Assembly: GCF_001904655.1 (NCBI RefSeq)
Contig: NZ_MRCC01000006.1
Location: 62,001 to 126,000 of the forward strand
Length of the DNA stretch: 64,000 bases
Source of the DNA: Chroogloeocystis siderophila 5.2 s.c.1
Lineage (GTDB): Bacteria; Cyanobacteriota; Cyanobacteriia; Cyanobacteriales; Chroococcidiopsidaceae
Direction of reading: 5' to 3'
This document shows positions 8,454-18,271 of the stretch, in pieces. The notes under the pieces are model-generated. The model saw nothing but the letters and a program-made list of their open reading frames with translations, ran no database searches and had not been told where the DNA came from. Made by a program: the position numbers and the translations under genes. Within the stretch, counting starts at the first letter, position 1. Every line of letters starts with the position of its first letter.

Positions 8454-10712
8454 CTAACCTACTGAAATTATGCGCGCCTCGAAGAACGCCCAGATTGTCA
8501 CGATCGCTCCTAACAAGTAGTGAGCTACTCCTACCGCACGACCTTGGATAATACTAAGTGCGCGGGGTTGAATTGTTGGGGCGACCTTTAGTTTATTATG
8601 TGCCCAAACGATCGACTCGATGAGTTCTTGCCAATAGCCACGTCCGCTGAAGAGGAACATAAGGCTAAAAGCCCAAACAAAGTGAGCGCCTAAGAACAGC
8701 AGACCGTATGCAGAGAGTGCTGAACCGTAGGACTGAATCACTTGCGCTGCTTGCGCCCATTGATAGTCACGTAACCAACCGTTGATGGTATTTGCACTCA
8801 TCGCAAAGTTACCACCCGTGATATGTGCTATGGTTCCGTCTGGGTCAATCGTTCCCCACACATCCGACTGCATCTTCCAGCTAAAGTGGTAGACTGCGAT
8901 CGCAATGGTGTTAAACATCCAGAATAAACCTAAGAACACGTGATCCCAACCTGATACTTGACAGGTACCACCGCGACCTGGACCATCGCAGGGGAAGCGG
9001 AAACCAAGATTCGCTTTATCTGGAATCAAACGCGAGTTGCGAGCAAATAAGAAGCCCTTCAGTAGAATCAATACTGTAACGTGAATTTGGAAAGCATGGA
9101 TGTGGTGGATCATGAAATCCGCCGTACCCAAGGCGATCGGCATCATGGCTATTTTGCCACCTACAGCAACCACACCACCACCGAAAGCGTAGCTTACAGG
9201 TTCCAGCGCGTTAGGTGCGGTAGAACCAGGTGCTAGGGTGTGGATGTTTTGAACGAACTGCGCAAACACAGGCTGCAATTGAATTGCAGTGTCCGAGAAC
9301 ATATCTTGCGGACGACCCAGCGCTTGCATTGTATCGTTGTGGATGTATAAACCAAAGCTGTGGAAACCAAGGAACATGCACACCCAGTTCAGGTGCGAAA
9401 TAATCGCATCGCGGTGACGAATTACCCGATCTAGCACGTTGTTTTGGTTCACTGCTGGATCGTAATCACGCACCATAAAAATCGTCGCGTGGGCTGCTCC
9501 ACCAACAATCAAGAAGCCGCCAATCCACATGTGGTGAGTGAAGATCGATAAGGCTGTGGCGTAGTCAGTTGCCAAGTACGGATAAGGAGGCATCGCGTAC
9601 ATGTGATGCGCCACGATAATTGTTAGCGAACCAAGCATCGCGAGGTTTGTACCTAGCTGGGCGTGCCACGACGTGGTCATATTCTCATAGAGACCTTTGT
9701 GTCCATCACCTGTGAAAGGACCTTTGTGGTTCTCTAAAATTTCTTTAATACTATGACCAATACCCCAGTTTGTGCGGTACATATGACCTGCAACGATGAA
9801 TAGCACAGCCAAAGCTAAGTGATGGTGCGCTGTATCGGTCAACCATAAACCACCTGTTACAGGATTCAATCCACCCTTAAAGGTGAGAAAGTCAGCATAT
9901 TGTCCCCAGTTCAATGTCCAGAAGGGCGTTAACCCTTGGGCAAAACTAGGATACAACTCTGCCATCAAACTATTATTCAGGATGAATTCGTGGGGTAAGG
10001 GAATATCCTTTGGTGCTACTCCAGCATCCAATAGCTTATTGACTGGTAAAGCTACGTGAATTTGGTGACCTGCCCAAGATAAACAGCCTAAGCCCAGTAG
10101 ACCTGCCAAATGGTGGTTCAGCATCGACTCCGCATTCTGGAACCATTCCAACTTAGGAGCGCGCTTATGGTAGTGAAACCAGCCAGCAAATAGCATCAAA
10201 GCTGCTGCCACTAAACCACCAATCGCAGTTACGTATAGCTGGAAGGAATTGGTAAAACCAGCACCACGCCAAACTTGGAATAATCCAGAGGTGATTTGGA
10301 TGCCGTGGAAACCACCACCAACGTCGGCGTTAAGAATATCTTGACCAACAATTGACCAAACAACTTGCGCACTTGGCTTAATCCCAATTGGATCACTTAG
10401 CCAAGCTTCGTAGTTTGAAAAGCGAGCGCCATGAAACTCCATGCCGCTCAACCAGAGGAAGATCACAGCCAGCTGACCAAAATGTGCCGCAAAGATTTTG
10501 CGCGAGATATCTTCTAGGTCGCTGGTATGAGTATCAAAATCATGGGCGAGAGCGTGTAGGTTCCAAATCCAGGTTGTTGTTTTTGGACCTTTAGCTAAGG
10601 TGCGGTCAAAGTGACCAGGCTGTCCCCATCTTTCAAATGAAGTAGGTACAGGGTCGTTATCGACGATAACCCTTGCCTTTTTTTCCTCTCGCTCCGGAGG
10701 ACTCATCGTCAT
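8454..10712 (-). CDS. psaA: Photosystem I P700 chlorophyll a apoprotein A1
   Basis: This encodes 752 residues, normal length for PsaA, the partner of PsaB in the photosystem I core. The N-terminus [18 protein letters not shown] and the F_X loop [20 protein letters not shown] identify it. ATG 10712 was chosen because MTMSPPE is the standard cyanobacterial beginning; a second ATG two codons later is possible. It heads a two-gene leftward operon with psaB and has a long untranslated leader region upstream (10713-11246), as expected for a strongly light-regulated gene. Confidence 0.99.
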   Translation of the reverse strand: MTMSPPEREEKKARVIVDNDPVPTSFERWGQPGHFDRTLAKGPKTTTWIWNLHALAHDFDTHTSDLEDISRKIFAAHFGQLAVIFLWLSGMEFHGARFSNYEAWLSDPIGIKPSAQVVWSIVGQDILNADVGGGFHGIQITSGLFQVWRGAGFTNSFQLYVTAIGGLVAAALMLFAGWFHYHKRAPKLEWFQNAESMLNHHLAGLLGLGCLSWAGHQIHVALPVNKLLDAGVAPKDIPLPHEFILNNSLMAELYPSFAQGLTPFWTLNWGQYADFLTFKGGLNPVTGGLWLTDTAHHHLALAVLFIVAGHMYRTNWGIGHSIKEILENHKGPFTGDGHKGLYENMTTSWHAQLGTNLAMLGSLTIIVAHHMYAMPPYPYLATDYATALSIFTHHMWIGGFLIVGGAAHATIFMVRDYDPAVNQNNVLDRVIRHRDAIISHLNWVCMFLGFHSFGLYIHNDTMQALGRPQDMFSDTAIQLQPVFAQFVQNIHTLAPGSTAPNALEPVSYAFGGGVVAVGGKIAMMPIALGTADFMIHHIHAFQIHVTVLILLKGFLFARNSRLIPDKANLGFRFPCDGPGRGGTCQVSGWDHVFLGLFWMFNTIAIAVYHFSWKMQSDVWGTIDPDGTIAHITGGNFAMSANTINGWLRDYQWAQAAQVIQSYGSALSAYGLLFLGAHFVWAFSLMFLFSGRGYWQELIESIVWAHNKLKVAPTIQPRALSIIQGRAVGVAHYLLGAIVTIWAFFEARIISVG

Positions 10713-11246
10713 TTAGACTCTCCTCTCTAGACAAGGAAACAGAACTTGTGGACACCACCAGCTGTCTTCGGGCTGAATCATCCTATCTTCCTCAAATTAG
10801 GAGTCCGGTTGACCCAGCAATGAAGGTCACTCGTGGAAAGTGCTTTCTGATGAATTATAGGGTCATGATTACCTGAGTGTTGAAAGTTTTTTAACAATAA
10901 TTCAAAAACCCTGGAGAGCAAGTCAATTCTGCTATGTGAGTTCAAACCAGTGGAAAAAAAGTCAAGAGTATCTTCATATAATTTACAAAGCTCAAACATT
11001 CGTAAAACTTATACTTCAAAAATAAATACTGTGCGTATAAAGTAAAGAATTGTTAATAAAAAGACTAAAAGTTCTGCCACTCAGTGATTTTGCCGCGTAC
11101 TTCTGCTCATTTTTTGATTTATATTTGCTACCTATTTGCTCCTGCTATTTTTACCACTGTCATACTAGTAACTATTACTGAGAATCAAATCGAGATAGCA
11201 GTAATACATTAGGAAAGTTTGACGTCAGTTGCGAGGATTCAGCGAC
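10713..11246 (-). promoter_or_regulatory. psaA upstream region with candidate promoter
   Basis: This 534-base gap separates divergent psaA and the lipoprotein gene. On the minus strand a perfect TATAAT lies at 10854-10859, which would place transcription start near 10847 and give a psaA leader of about 135 bases. The matching -35 is poor (CAACAC at 17 bases, TTCAAC at 19). Further upstream (10950-11080) the sequence is AT-rich and could hold a second promoter or light-response sites, but I see no motif I can assign. No gene or RNA is evident in the gap. Confidence 0.35.
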
Positions 11247-12836
11247 GTGTTGGATATAAATTGGTGGCAAAAAGTTATCAAAACAGTTGTGTCATTTTTA
11301 CTGATAGGGCTAATTGTCTTGAGTTTAATTAGTTGTGGCGATCGCTTCACCGAGGAAGCACGCAACCCTAACGACACGCGCTTAGCTTCTAGTATTGCAC
11401 CACATTCCACGAAGATCGCCGAAGTCTCTCCACCTGAAGTGATTCAGCAGCTACGTCAAACCTTAGAAGCTCGCCGCCCACAAGTATCTATCTTGAGTCC
11501 GCAGCCCGACGAAATTTTGCAAGACGATACAATTAACGTCCGCTTGCAGGTTCAAGATTTACAAATCTTTAAAAACAAAAAACTAAATTTAGGTCCTCAC
11601 CTCAAAGTCATCTTAGATAACCAGCCCTACATAAATGTTTACAATCTCAACGAGCCACTTGTTTTGTCAGATTTAGCTCCAGGAACGCATACTCTACGTG
11701 TTTTTGCTACTTATCCTTGGAATGAAAGCTTCAAGAATGAAGGAGCTTACGCCCAAACGACTTTCCATATCTTCACGAAGGATCACAATAATAGCCCTAA
11801 TTTTGAAAAACCACTGCTAACATACAACACGCCTCAAGGAACAGTGAGCGCGGAACCAGTTCTCCTCGATTTTTACCTAACTAATGCGCCGTTACATCTT
11901 GTTGCTCAAGCAAAACAACAAGGAAATATTGCTGATTGGCGTATTCGCTGCACAATTAACGGAGAAAGCTTTATTATTGATCGCTGGCAACCGCTTTATC
12001 TTCAAGGTTTGCAACCTGGTAGAAACTGGGTTCAGCTAGAGTTTATTGACGAGCAAGGTAACTCTTTGCCGAATGTTTTTAACAATACAGTTCGACTCGT
12101 CACGTATGATCCTACAGCAACGGATACACTAGGAAAGTTAGTTAAAGGACAAATATCAGTCGTCGAAGCACGTGGTATTGTCGATCCAAATTACATTAAT
12201 GAGTCTCCTAGCGTTGAACCTACTTCTACACCATCACCCTTACCAGTACCCGAAGTTATACCCTCCTCAGAAGTAGAACGAGAACTTCCACAACAAGCAC
12301 CATCAGACGAAACAGAAGTTCAACAACCGCAGCAGGAAACTGAAACAGAATCAACCGAACCAGCAATCAAAGGTGATTCCAATTTAGAACGCCAAAATTG
12401 CTTTCGGCGTCGTGAAATCGAGCCTACTCCCAGCGTGAAACCTGTAGAACCGGAACTACCTGATGAATACAAGGAAACAATCCCCGAAAAGCTAGAGATT
12501 CCTGCGTCAACGCAAGCTATACCGGAGATAGAAACTTTAGAACCACCAAGTTCACCTGAAGCCGAACCAGCGATCGCACCATCAGAACAAACTTCTCCAG
12601 AAGCATCAGAACCTACACCAGTGCTAAAACGTACACAACCCTTACAGAAACCAGGTGGATTTTTCAATCGCTTCCGGCGTCGTTCAGAAACTCAAGTATC
12701 GCCTCAACCACCATTAACGCCAGAAATTGACTTATCACCATCACCATCAGAAGATGTTATCCCTCCAAATGCAATAGAGGAAGAATTAAAACCAGCTGTT
12801 ACAGACGATAAAGTACAACTAAAACCGCATATGTAA
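11247..12836 (+). CDS. Predicted lipoprotein with Pro/Glu-rich C-terminal tail
   Basis: From GTG 11247 this encodes 529 residues; the frame also opens at TTG 11229. GTG is preferred because GCGAGG lies 9 bases upstream. The N-terminus has a hydrophobic helix and a lipobox LSLISC, placing the lipidated Cys near residue 30. Residues about 70-320 form a conserved-looking beta-rich region (two Ig-like modules are plausible, with repeated phrases LAPGTHTLRVFA and LQPGRNWVQLEF). The last 200 residues are low-complexity, rich in Pro, Glu, Ser and Thr, with two FRRR patches (NCFRRREIE and FFNRFRRRSE). I do not recognise the family. It is probably anchored in a membrane facing the periplasm or lumen. 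Confidence 0.75.
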   Translation: MLDINWWQKVIKTVVSFLLIGLIVLSLISCGDRFTEEARNPNDTRLASSIAPHSTKIAEVSPPEVIQQLRQTLEARRPQVSILSPQPDEILQDDTINVRLQVQDLQIFKNKKLNLGPHLKVILDNQPYINVYNLNEPLVLSDLAPGTHTLRVFATYPWNESFKNEGAYAQTTFHIFTKDHNNSPNFEKPLLTYNTPQGTVSAEPVLLDFYLTNAPLHLVAQAKQQGNIADWRIRCTINGESFIIDRWQPLYLQGLQPGRNWVQLEFIDEQGNSLPNVFNNTVRLVTYDPTATDTLGKLVKGQISVVEARGIVDPNYINESPSVEPTSTPSPLPVPEVIPSSEVERELPQQAPSDETEVQQPQQETETESTEPAIKGDSNLERQNCFRRREIEPTPSVKPVEPELPDEYKETIPEKLEIPASTQAIPEIETLEPPSSPEAEPAIAPSEQTSPEASEPTPVLKRTQPLQKPGGFFNRFRRRSETQVSPQPPLTPEIDLSPSPSEDVIPPNAIEEELKPAVTDDKVQLKPHM

Positions 12837-12980
12837 AAAGAGGTTAATCTAAATTTACTTTTTAGACTGGGCGATCACGCTGCACAATTGCAAACTTTCT
12901 AACCCCAGGGAGAAGATGTTATTCCTAAAAAAGTAAAAAGTTAGAAAGTTACAATCCAAGATCAACGGATGGAGAGGAAA

Positions 12981-13367
12981 ATGAAATCAATGATAAATTG
13001 GTTAAAAAATGTAGGATTGCGTCACATTATTACAGTTTTCCTGGTAGCTATAACATTTTTGGTAGCTCCAGTTTTCAATCAAAGTGTACTTCTACAAGCC
13101 CAGGCTGCTCCTGCTAATCCAGAATTAGACGAAAATCCTGTCACGAGTGAAACGATGAAGCGCATCAAAGAAAAAGCTGAAGATTTTGGTGATAGCGCTG
13201 ATCGCCCCATAGGTGACACAGGTTTAAAGAATATTAAAAAGCTTGGAGAAAATATTCCTGAAACTTTAGAACTGAAGGCACGTCAGACAGGTGTAACCTT
13301 TAATCCAAATAAGGCAGACAAGAAAGCTGCTATGGAAGAAGCTCAAAGCAAAGTTGAGAACAAATAA
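12981..13367 (+). CDS. Small exported protein, hypothetical
   Basis: ATG 12981 is chosen because GGAGAGGAAA immediately precedes it; an upstream in-frame ATG at 12969 lacks such a site. The 128-residue product has a signal peptide (basic start, hydrophobic ITVFLVAITFLVAPVF, likely cleavage after LLQAQA). The mature part is a charged, probably helical chain of about 85 residues with many Lys, Glu and Asp. It resembles the small secreted cyanobacterial proteins sometimes called low-temperature- or stress-induced, but I cannot assign a function. It stands alone between two larger genes on the same strand. Confidence 0.65.
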   Translation: MKSMINWLKNVGLRHIITVFLVAITFLVAPVFNQSVLLQAQAAPANPELDENPVTSETMKRIKEKAEDFGDSADRPIGDTGLKNIKKLGENIPETLELKARQTGVTFNPNKADKKAAMEEAQSKVENK

Positions 13368-13518
13368 AACATGTAGATCAAAGTCTAGTACTTTTGAACT
13401 TCTTAGACCTTTTATAACTGAATCTGTAACCTGGAATTGACACTGTAGTTCACTATCGTGCAATCGGTTCCAGGTTATTTAATTTAGTTGCGCTGCCGTT
13501 TTGCCAAATTTACGATAA

Positions 13519-15057
13519 ATGAAAAGAAAGCATACGATGCGAGTAAGAGCGCCAGAATTACCACAAAACCAAGCTTGGCTGAATGTTAAATCTCCTCTAT
13601 CACTACAGCGACTGCGAGGTCAAGTTATTATTTTAGACTTTTGGACGTACTGCTGTATCAACTGCTTGCACGTCCTGCCAGATTTAAAATGTCTCGAACG
13701 CAAATACAAGGATAACCTTACAGTAATTGGGATTCATTCGGCTAAGTTTGATAACGAGAAACAGGTCGAGAATATCCGCCAAGCCATCTTGCGCTACGAT
13801 ATTGAACATCCAGTCCTCGTTGACAGTGGTTTTAAAGTTTGGCAGCAATATGCAGTGCGTGCTTGGCCGACTTTAATGATAATTGATCCTGAAGGCTACG
13901 TAGTTAGTCATGTATCTGGTGAAGGTCATCGCGATACCATAGACCAATTAGTAGCGCAGTTAATTCAAAAACATCAAAAAAAAGGGACATTTGCGGCGCA
14001 AGCACTCGATGTAACTTCAGAGAAACAACGTCAACCACTAGTAAACCCGTTAGCTTTCCCAGGTAAAGTTTTAGCCACAACAAGCAATTTATTCATTGCT
14101 GATTCTGGTCATCATCGCATCGTTGTAAGTACTTTAGAGGGAGAGTTGCAGTATGTCATTGGCACGGGTAAACCTGGATTGCGCGACGGTTCGTTTAGTG
14201 AAGCGCAATTTTTTAGTCCTCAAGGAATGTCTTTTGATACCGAAGAGCAACTTTTGTATGTAGCTGACACAGATAATCATGCAATACGCCGAATTGATTT
14301 CCAGCGTCAAGTTGTGGAAGTCATCGCAGGTACAGGCGACAAAAGCCGCAATATCCAACCGTATCACGGTGCTGGAGTAGCAACCCCGCTTAATTCTCCT
14401 TGGGATATCCAACAAGTAGGCAATTCTTTATTTATCGCGATGGCAGGTTCGCACCAAATTTGGGAGTTACAATTAGAAACGTTGGCGATCGCAACTTATG
14501 CTGGTAGAGGTGCAGAAGCTTGTATTGATGGCGCTTTAGCAGAATCAGCTTTTGCTCAACCTAGTGGAATCACGACTGATAGTAAAGACTTGTATATTGC
14601 AGATAGTGAAGTCAGTTCGATTCGTCGCATCAGTTTGGAAAATTCACAAGTGACAATCTTATGTGGTAGTGGTGAGTTATTTGGCTTTGGTGATGTTGAT
14701 GGCGTTGGGGCAGAAGTACGCTTACAACACTGTTTAGGCGTAGAATCTTTCCAAGAACAATTATGGATTGCAGACACCTATAACCACAAAATTAAGCGAG
14801 TAGATCCTCATACGGGTATTTGTCAAACTGTACTAGGAGATGCAGCAGGCCGCGATGACAAAGAAAGTACTCAATTCTCTGAACCTTCTGGGCTAAGCGG
14901 GATAGGTTCTTACATCTTTGTTGCTGATACGAACAACCATGCGATTCGACGTATAAACGTTAGTACGCTAGAAATCACAACTATGTATTTTCCAAAACTA
15001 TGTGCTCCAGACTTATGCTTTCCTGTCGAGAAGGATTTTCATATTAATAAAAATTAA
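13519..15057 (+). CDS. Thioredoxin-like and NHL-repeat protein (NHLRC2-like)
   Basis: This encodes 512 residues, or 506 from ATG 13537, which gives the more usual start MRVRAPELP. Residues about 10-160 are a thioredoxin fold of the TlpA/AhpC type, with redox motif TYCCINCLHVLP holding a C-x-x-C pair. From about 175 to the end come NHL-type propeller repeats (LFIADSGHHRIVV, LYVADTDNHAIRRI, LWIADTYNHKIKRV, IFVADTNNHAIRRI). The architecture is that of NHLRC2 and its bacterial relatives. No signal peptide is seen, so it is probably cytoplasmic. A redox or scaffold role is plausible, but the substrate is unknown. Confidence 0.88.
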   Translation: MKRKHTMRVRAPELPQNQAWLNVKSPLSLQRLRGQVIILDFWTYCCINCLHVLPDLKCLERKYKDNLTVIGIHSAKFDNEKQVENIRQAILRYDIEHPVLVDSGFKVWQQYAVRAWPTLMIIDPEGYVVSHVSGEGHRDTIDQLVAQLIQKHQKKGTFAAQALDVTSEKQRQPLVNPLAFPGKVLATTSNLFIADSGHHRIVVSTLEGELQYVIGTGKPGLRDGSFSEAQFFSPQGMSFDTEEQLLYVADTDNHAIRRIDFQRQVVEVIAGTGDKSRNIQPYHGAGVATPLNSPWDIQQVGNSLFIAMAGSHQIWELQLETLAIATYAGRGAEACIDGALAESAFAQPSGITTDSKDLYIADSEVSSIRRISLENSQVTILCGSGELFGFGDVDGVGAEVRLQHCLGVESFQEQLWIADTYNHKIKRVDPHTGICQTVLGDAAGRDDKESTQFSEPSGLSGIGSYIFVADTNNHAIRRINVSTLEITTMYFPKLCAPDLCFPVEKDFHINKN

Positions 15058-15170
15058 ATCTCCTACCTCAAAATGATGCATTGAGATAGGAGAATCTTAA
15101 ATACAAGGAATTGTTTGATAGCTGTTGTGATGAGTGTAAATTCTACTATGGTATAGTATTAGACTATAAG

Positions 15171-15617
15171 TTACTTTTGTTGAGTTTCCGCTTGATTTTG
15201 CATACGCGAAACAACGTTATAGTCATCTGCACCTGCTGGGGTTCTAGACTCTAGAATACCTTCTGTAGGACCGCCTACAGCTTTCCATGCAGGAAGTCCA
15301 CCTTTGAGTTCTGATACATGTTCAAATCCAGCAGCGCGGAGTTGTTGTGCTGCTTGCGCTGTTTGTTCGTCAGTTTCACCATAGATGTATAAATCGCGAC
15401 TTTTAGCTAGTGAACTTTCAGCGCGGTCTACCAATTCATCTACAGGCATTGACATTGCGCCCATGATGTGACCATCGTTGTAAGTGTTACGATCACGTAT
15501 GTCTAAAATAGTGAATGCTGGTTCGCCCCATTCTAAACGCGACTTAAGTTCATGTACATTAGACTGAGGTTCAATAGGTGGTTGTTCTGGAATTATACCG
15601 CCTAAAGGATTGTTCAT
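15171..15617 (-). CDS. Rhodanese-like domain protein lacking catalytic cysteine
   Basis: This encodes 148 residues with one rhodanese fold: FTILDIRDRNTYNDGHIMGA at about 35-55 is the conserved CDC25-like first motif, and GGLPAWKAVGGP closes the domain. The active-site loop, normally V-Y-C-x-x-G-x-R, reads LYIYGETDEQT, and the whole protein contains no cysteine, so persulfide transfer is not possible by the usual mechanism. A binding or regulatory role is more likely. The C-terminal 25 residues are an extension of low similarity. It is a single gene between convergent and divergent neighbours. Confidence 0.88.
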   Translation of the reverse strand: MNNPLGGIIPEQPPIEPQSNVHELKSRLEWGEPAFTILDIRDRNTYNDGHIMGAMSMPVDELVDRAESSLAKSRDLYIYGETDEQTAQAAQQLRAAGFEHVSELKGGLPAWKAVGGPTEGILESRTPAGADDYNVVSRMQNQAETQQK

Positions 15618-15970
15618 ATAAGGTTCCTCTCTTATCTGCTCATTCGCAATTTACCAAGTAATACAAGCTAGACGATCTTTCTTTAGAATGAACGTTTGTA
15701 ATATCTTTCTTTAGGAATAGTTCGAATTCTCAAACAAATGCGTGTTAATTTTTATTAATTTGTAGTTTATTTATTATTGACTTTTTGTACACGTTACGAG
15801 AAACAAAATCACAGCGATGAGCTTGCTGAATTAGATATGGTTAATTACTTTATTTTGAGTGATATAATAAATAATCAAAAGCAATTTATTTAAGTATTTT
15901 AGTTGATTATTCGTATAAGCAAATATTTTTTAATTTAGTTAAGTTGTTAGTTAATCAAAAACTGGATTGT
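15618..15970. other. Intergenic region with a 12-base direct repeat
   Basis: This AT-rich gap lies between the divergent rhodanese and mutL genes. ATCTTTCTTTAG occurs at 15675-15686 and again at 15703-15714, a 28-base period. On the minus strand the copies (CTAAAGAAAGAT) lie about 58-97 bases upstream of the rhodanese start, where paired activator sites would be. The remaining sequence shows no gene, RNA or clear promoter. Confidence 0.4.
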
Positions 15971-17698
15971 ATGTTATCCAGTATTTACACTTTACCGGAA
16001 GAAGTTGTTAATTTAATTGCTGCTGGAGAAGTGATAGACTCAGTGGCAGCAGTTGTACGAGAATTAGTAGAAAATTCGCTTGATGCAGGTGCAACACGAA
16101 TTGTTGTAGCTGTGTGGACACAGCATTGGCGCATACGAGTTGCGGATAATGGCTGTGGGATGAAACTCACAGATTTACAGCAAGCAGCAATAGCACACAG
16201 CACGAGTAAAATTCGCAATCGCGACGATTTGTGGAAAATTACTAGCTTGGGGTTTCGCGGTGAAGCGTTACATAGCCTAACGCAATTAGCACGCCTAGAA
16301 ATTATGAGTCGCCTAGCCCTAACCGCCGAAGGATGGCACGTTCGCTACGATGCTGGAGGGCAAGTGTCTGAAGCAACAACAGTAGCGATCGCGCCTGGTA
16401 CAGTTGTCACGGTATCAGACCTATTTGGCAATGTACCAAACTACCGTGAAGGACTACCCGCGATCGCACAGCAAATGAAAGCTGTGCAAAGCACGATTCA
16501 GCAGATTGCTTTATGTCACCCGCATGTAACTTGGCAAGTATGGCAAGACGATCGCGAGTGGTTTACGATCAGCGCTGGAAAAACCTCGCAGCACCTCTTA
16601 CCGCAATTTATTCGTCAAGTGCGTGTAAGTGACTTACAAGAATTGACTGTTGAGGTTCCCCATCCAGATACTTTATCTACTCAACCATATAGCAACGATA
16701 CTGCAACACGCGCTTTTATCAAATTAGTTTTAGGCTTACCTGATCGCTGTCATCGCCATCGTCCCGATTGGGTTAGAGTTGCGGTAAATGGACGTCGGGT
16801 AAAATTACCAGAAATCGAACAAACGATACTAACTGCAACAGCGCGAACATTACCGCACGATCGCTATCCAATATGTTTTTTACATCTTCAAGTTGCACCT
16901 AATCATATTAATTGGAACCGCCACCCTGCAAAAGCCGAAATTTATCTACATCATTTAGATTATTGGCAAGAAAAAGTTGCGCAAGCTATCGAACAAGCAT
17001 TACGTCTTAATTCTGAAACGATTCCTGAATCCTTACACAATTCAAGAGTTAGTAAACTCATCAAAGCTGCTGAAGCGACAAGTGGTTACAATTTTAGCCG
17101 TCAAATTCAACCTGGTGCCGATGTAGAAGAAGGTACTCAAAACAGTAAACCGCCACCTTATATCCTCAAAGCTGTTGCTCAAGTCAACAATACCTACATT
17201 GTGACCGAACATCCAGGAGGATTATGGTTAGTTGAACAGCATATTGCGCACGAACGTGTTTTATACGAACAACTAGTCGATAATTGGCAACTCGTCGCGT
17301 TAGAACCGGCAATTATTTTAAGTAATCTTTCACCCGCACAGCGATCGCAACTCGAACATATTGGTATAGAAATTGAGTTTTTTGGCGAACAAATGTGGGC
17401 AATCCGTAATATTCCAGCAATGCTGCAAACACGTGAGGATTGTGCAGACGCACTGTTAGAACTTAGTTTGGGAGGAGACTTGCAAACTGCACAAGTAGCT
17501 GTCGCTTGTCGTAGCGCAATTCGTAATGGTACAGAGTTAAGTTTAGAAGAAATGCAGACACTATTAAATCAATGGCAACGTACGCGTAACCCGCGAACTT
17601 GTCCGCATGGACGTCCTATTTATTTATCTTTAGAAGAATCAGCTTTATCTCGTTTCTTCCGCCGTCACTGGGTAATTGGTAAAAGCCACGGTATTTAA
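15971..17698 (+). CDS. mutL: DNA mismatch repair protein MutL
   Basis: ATG 15971 begins MLSSIYTLPEEVVNLIAAGE, the normal MutL start; the frame is open from TTG 15944. The product is 575 residues. The GHKL ATPase carries ELVENSLDAGA, DNGCGM and TSLGFRGEALHS. The C-terminal endonuclease-type motif, classically DQHAxxERxxYE, is EQHIAHERVLYE from about residue 422, keeping the metal-binding His and Glu but with Glu for Asp. C-terminal CPHGRPIYL fits the zinc site. MutL couples mismatch recognition by MutS to strand incision. Its stop shares the palindrome TTAA with the convergent gene at 17695. Confidence 0.97.
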   Translation: MLSSIYTLPEEVVNLIAAGEVIDSVAAVVRELVENSLDAGATRIVVAVWTQHWRIRVADNGCGMKLTDLQQAAIAHSTSKIRNRDDLWKITSLGFRGEALHSLTQLARLEIMSRLALTAEGWHVRYDAGGQVSEATTVAIAPGTVVTVSDLFGNVPNYREGLPAIAQQMKAVQSTIQQIALCHPHVTWQVWQDDREWFTISAGKTSQHLLPQFIRQVRVSDLQELTVEVPHPDTLSTQPYSNDTATRAFIKLVLGLPDRCHRHRPDWVRVAVNGRRVKLPEIEQTILTATARTLPHDRYPICFLHLQVAPNHINWNRHPAKAEIYLHHLDYWQEKVAQAIEQALRLNSETIPESLHNSRVSKLIKAAEATSGYNFSRQIQPGADVEEGTQNSKPPPYILKAVAQVNNTYIVTEHPGGLWLVEQHIAHERVLYEQLVDNWQLVALEPAIILSNLSPAQRSQLEHIGIEIEFFGEQMWAIRNIPAMLQTREDCADALLELSLGGDLQTAQVAVACRSAIRNGTELSLEEMQTLLNQWQRTRNPRTCPHGRPIYLSLEESALSRFFRRHWVIGKSHGI

Positions 17699-18249
17699 TT
17701 TCTCAAACTTTTCGCCATATAAATATCAGGTTTTCCTACACCATTGGCATCGGGCATGACTCCCACAATGACAAAACCTAGCTTTTGATAAAATTCGTAA
17801 GGATGACCGCGTAAATTTTTGATATTAGCAATATGTTTCCATACATTAGGATACAAATCAACACCTGATAGTGACGTCATATTATCTTCGTCATCTGTAC
17901 CTAACCAAAGTGTAATTCCACCACGTTCTCTTACTTTGTTTTCTAAGTCTAAAACAAGCGCGCTGCCAATTCCTTGACGTCGAAACTCACTATGGACAAC
18001 TAAAGGATGAAGTTCCCAAACATTGCCACTGTATTGACTTATTCCACCAATCCATCCTAAAACCGTATTGTCTTCATCCACTGCAATGCGGCTAATTCTA
18101 TCAGGTGCTAATGATTCTTGTACTTCTTGTAAAGCACTATCCAAATTTACCCACGCAGTTGCCCAATGTTCTTTAAAAGAATCAACTAATAAGTCTGCTA
18201 ATTGCTGTAATATATCTTTATCAGCACCATCTAAGTTAATAATTTGCAT
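17695..18249 (-). CDS. GNAT-family N-acetyltransferase
   Basis: This encodes 184 residues. The acetyl-CoA-binding motif A is visible as LVVHSEFRRQGIGSALV (R-R-x-G-I-G). The segment LWLGTDDEDNMTSLSGVDLY and the ending YEFYQKLGFVIVGVMPDANG resemble a subgroup often labelled aminoglycoside 6'-N-acetyltransferase. Resistance activity cannot be inferred from this; the natural substrate may be another amine. It is convergent with mutL, the two stop codons sharing TTAA at 17695-17698, and lies just downstream of murF on the same strand (22 bases), so it may be cotranscribed with it. Confidence 0.88.
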   Translation of the reverse strand: MQIINLDGADKDILQQLADLLVDSFKEHWATAWVNLDSALQEVQESLAPDRISRIAVDEDNTVLGWIGGISQYSGNVWELHPLVVHSEFRRQGIGSALVLDLENKVRERGGITLWLGTDDEDNMTSLSGVDLYPNVWKHIANIKNLRGHPYEFYQKLGFVIVGVMPDANGVGKPDIYMAKSLRN

Positions 18250-18271
18250 CAGCTATAAAAGAATGGCTATT

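Noticed and set aside
12320-12667. Ser/Gly-rich 115-codon minus-strand frame
   Set aside because: It mirrors the Pro/Glu-rich tail of the lipoprotein gene; low complexity is the result of the antisense codons.
17695-18249. Aminoglycoside resistance gene
   Set aside because: Similarity to AAC(6')-labelled proteins does not establish activity; no mobile context or resistance neighbours.
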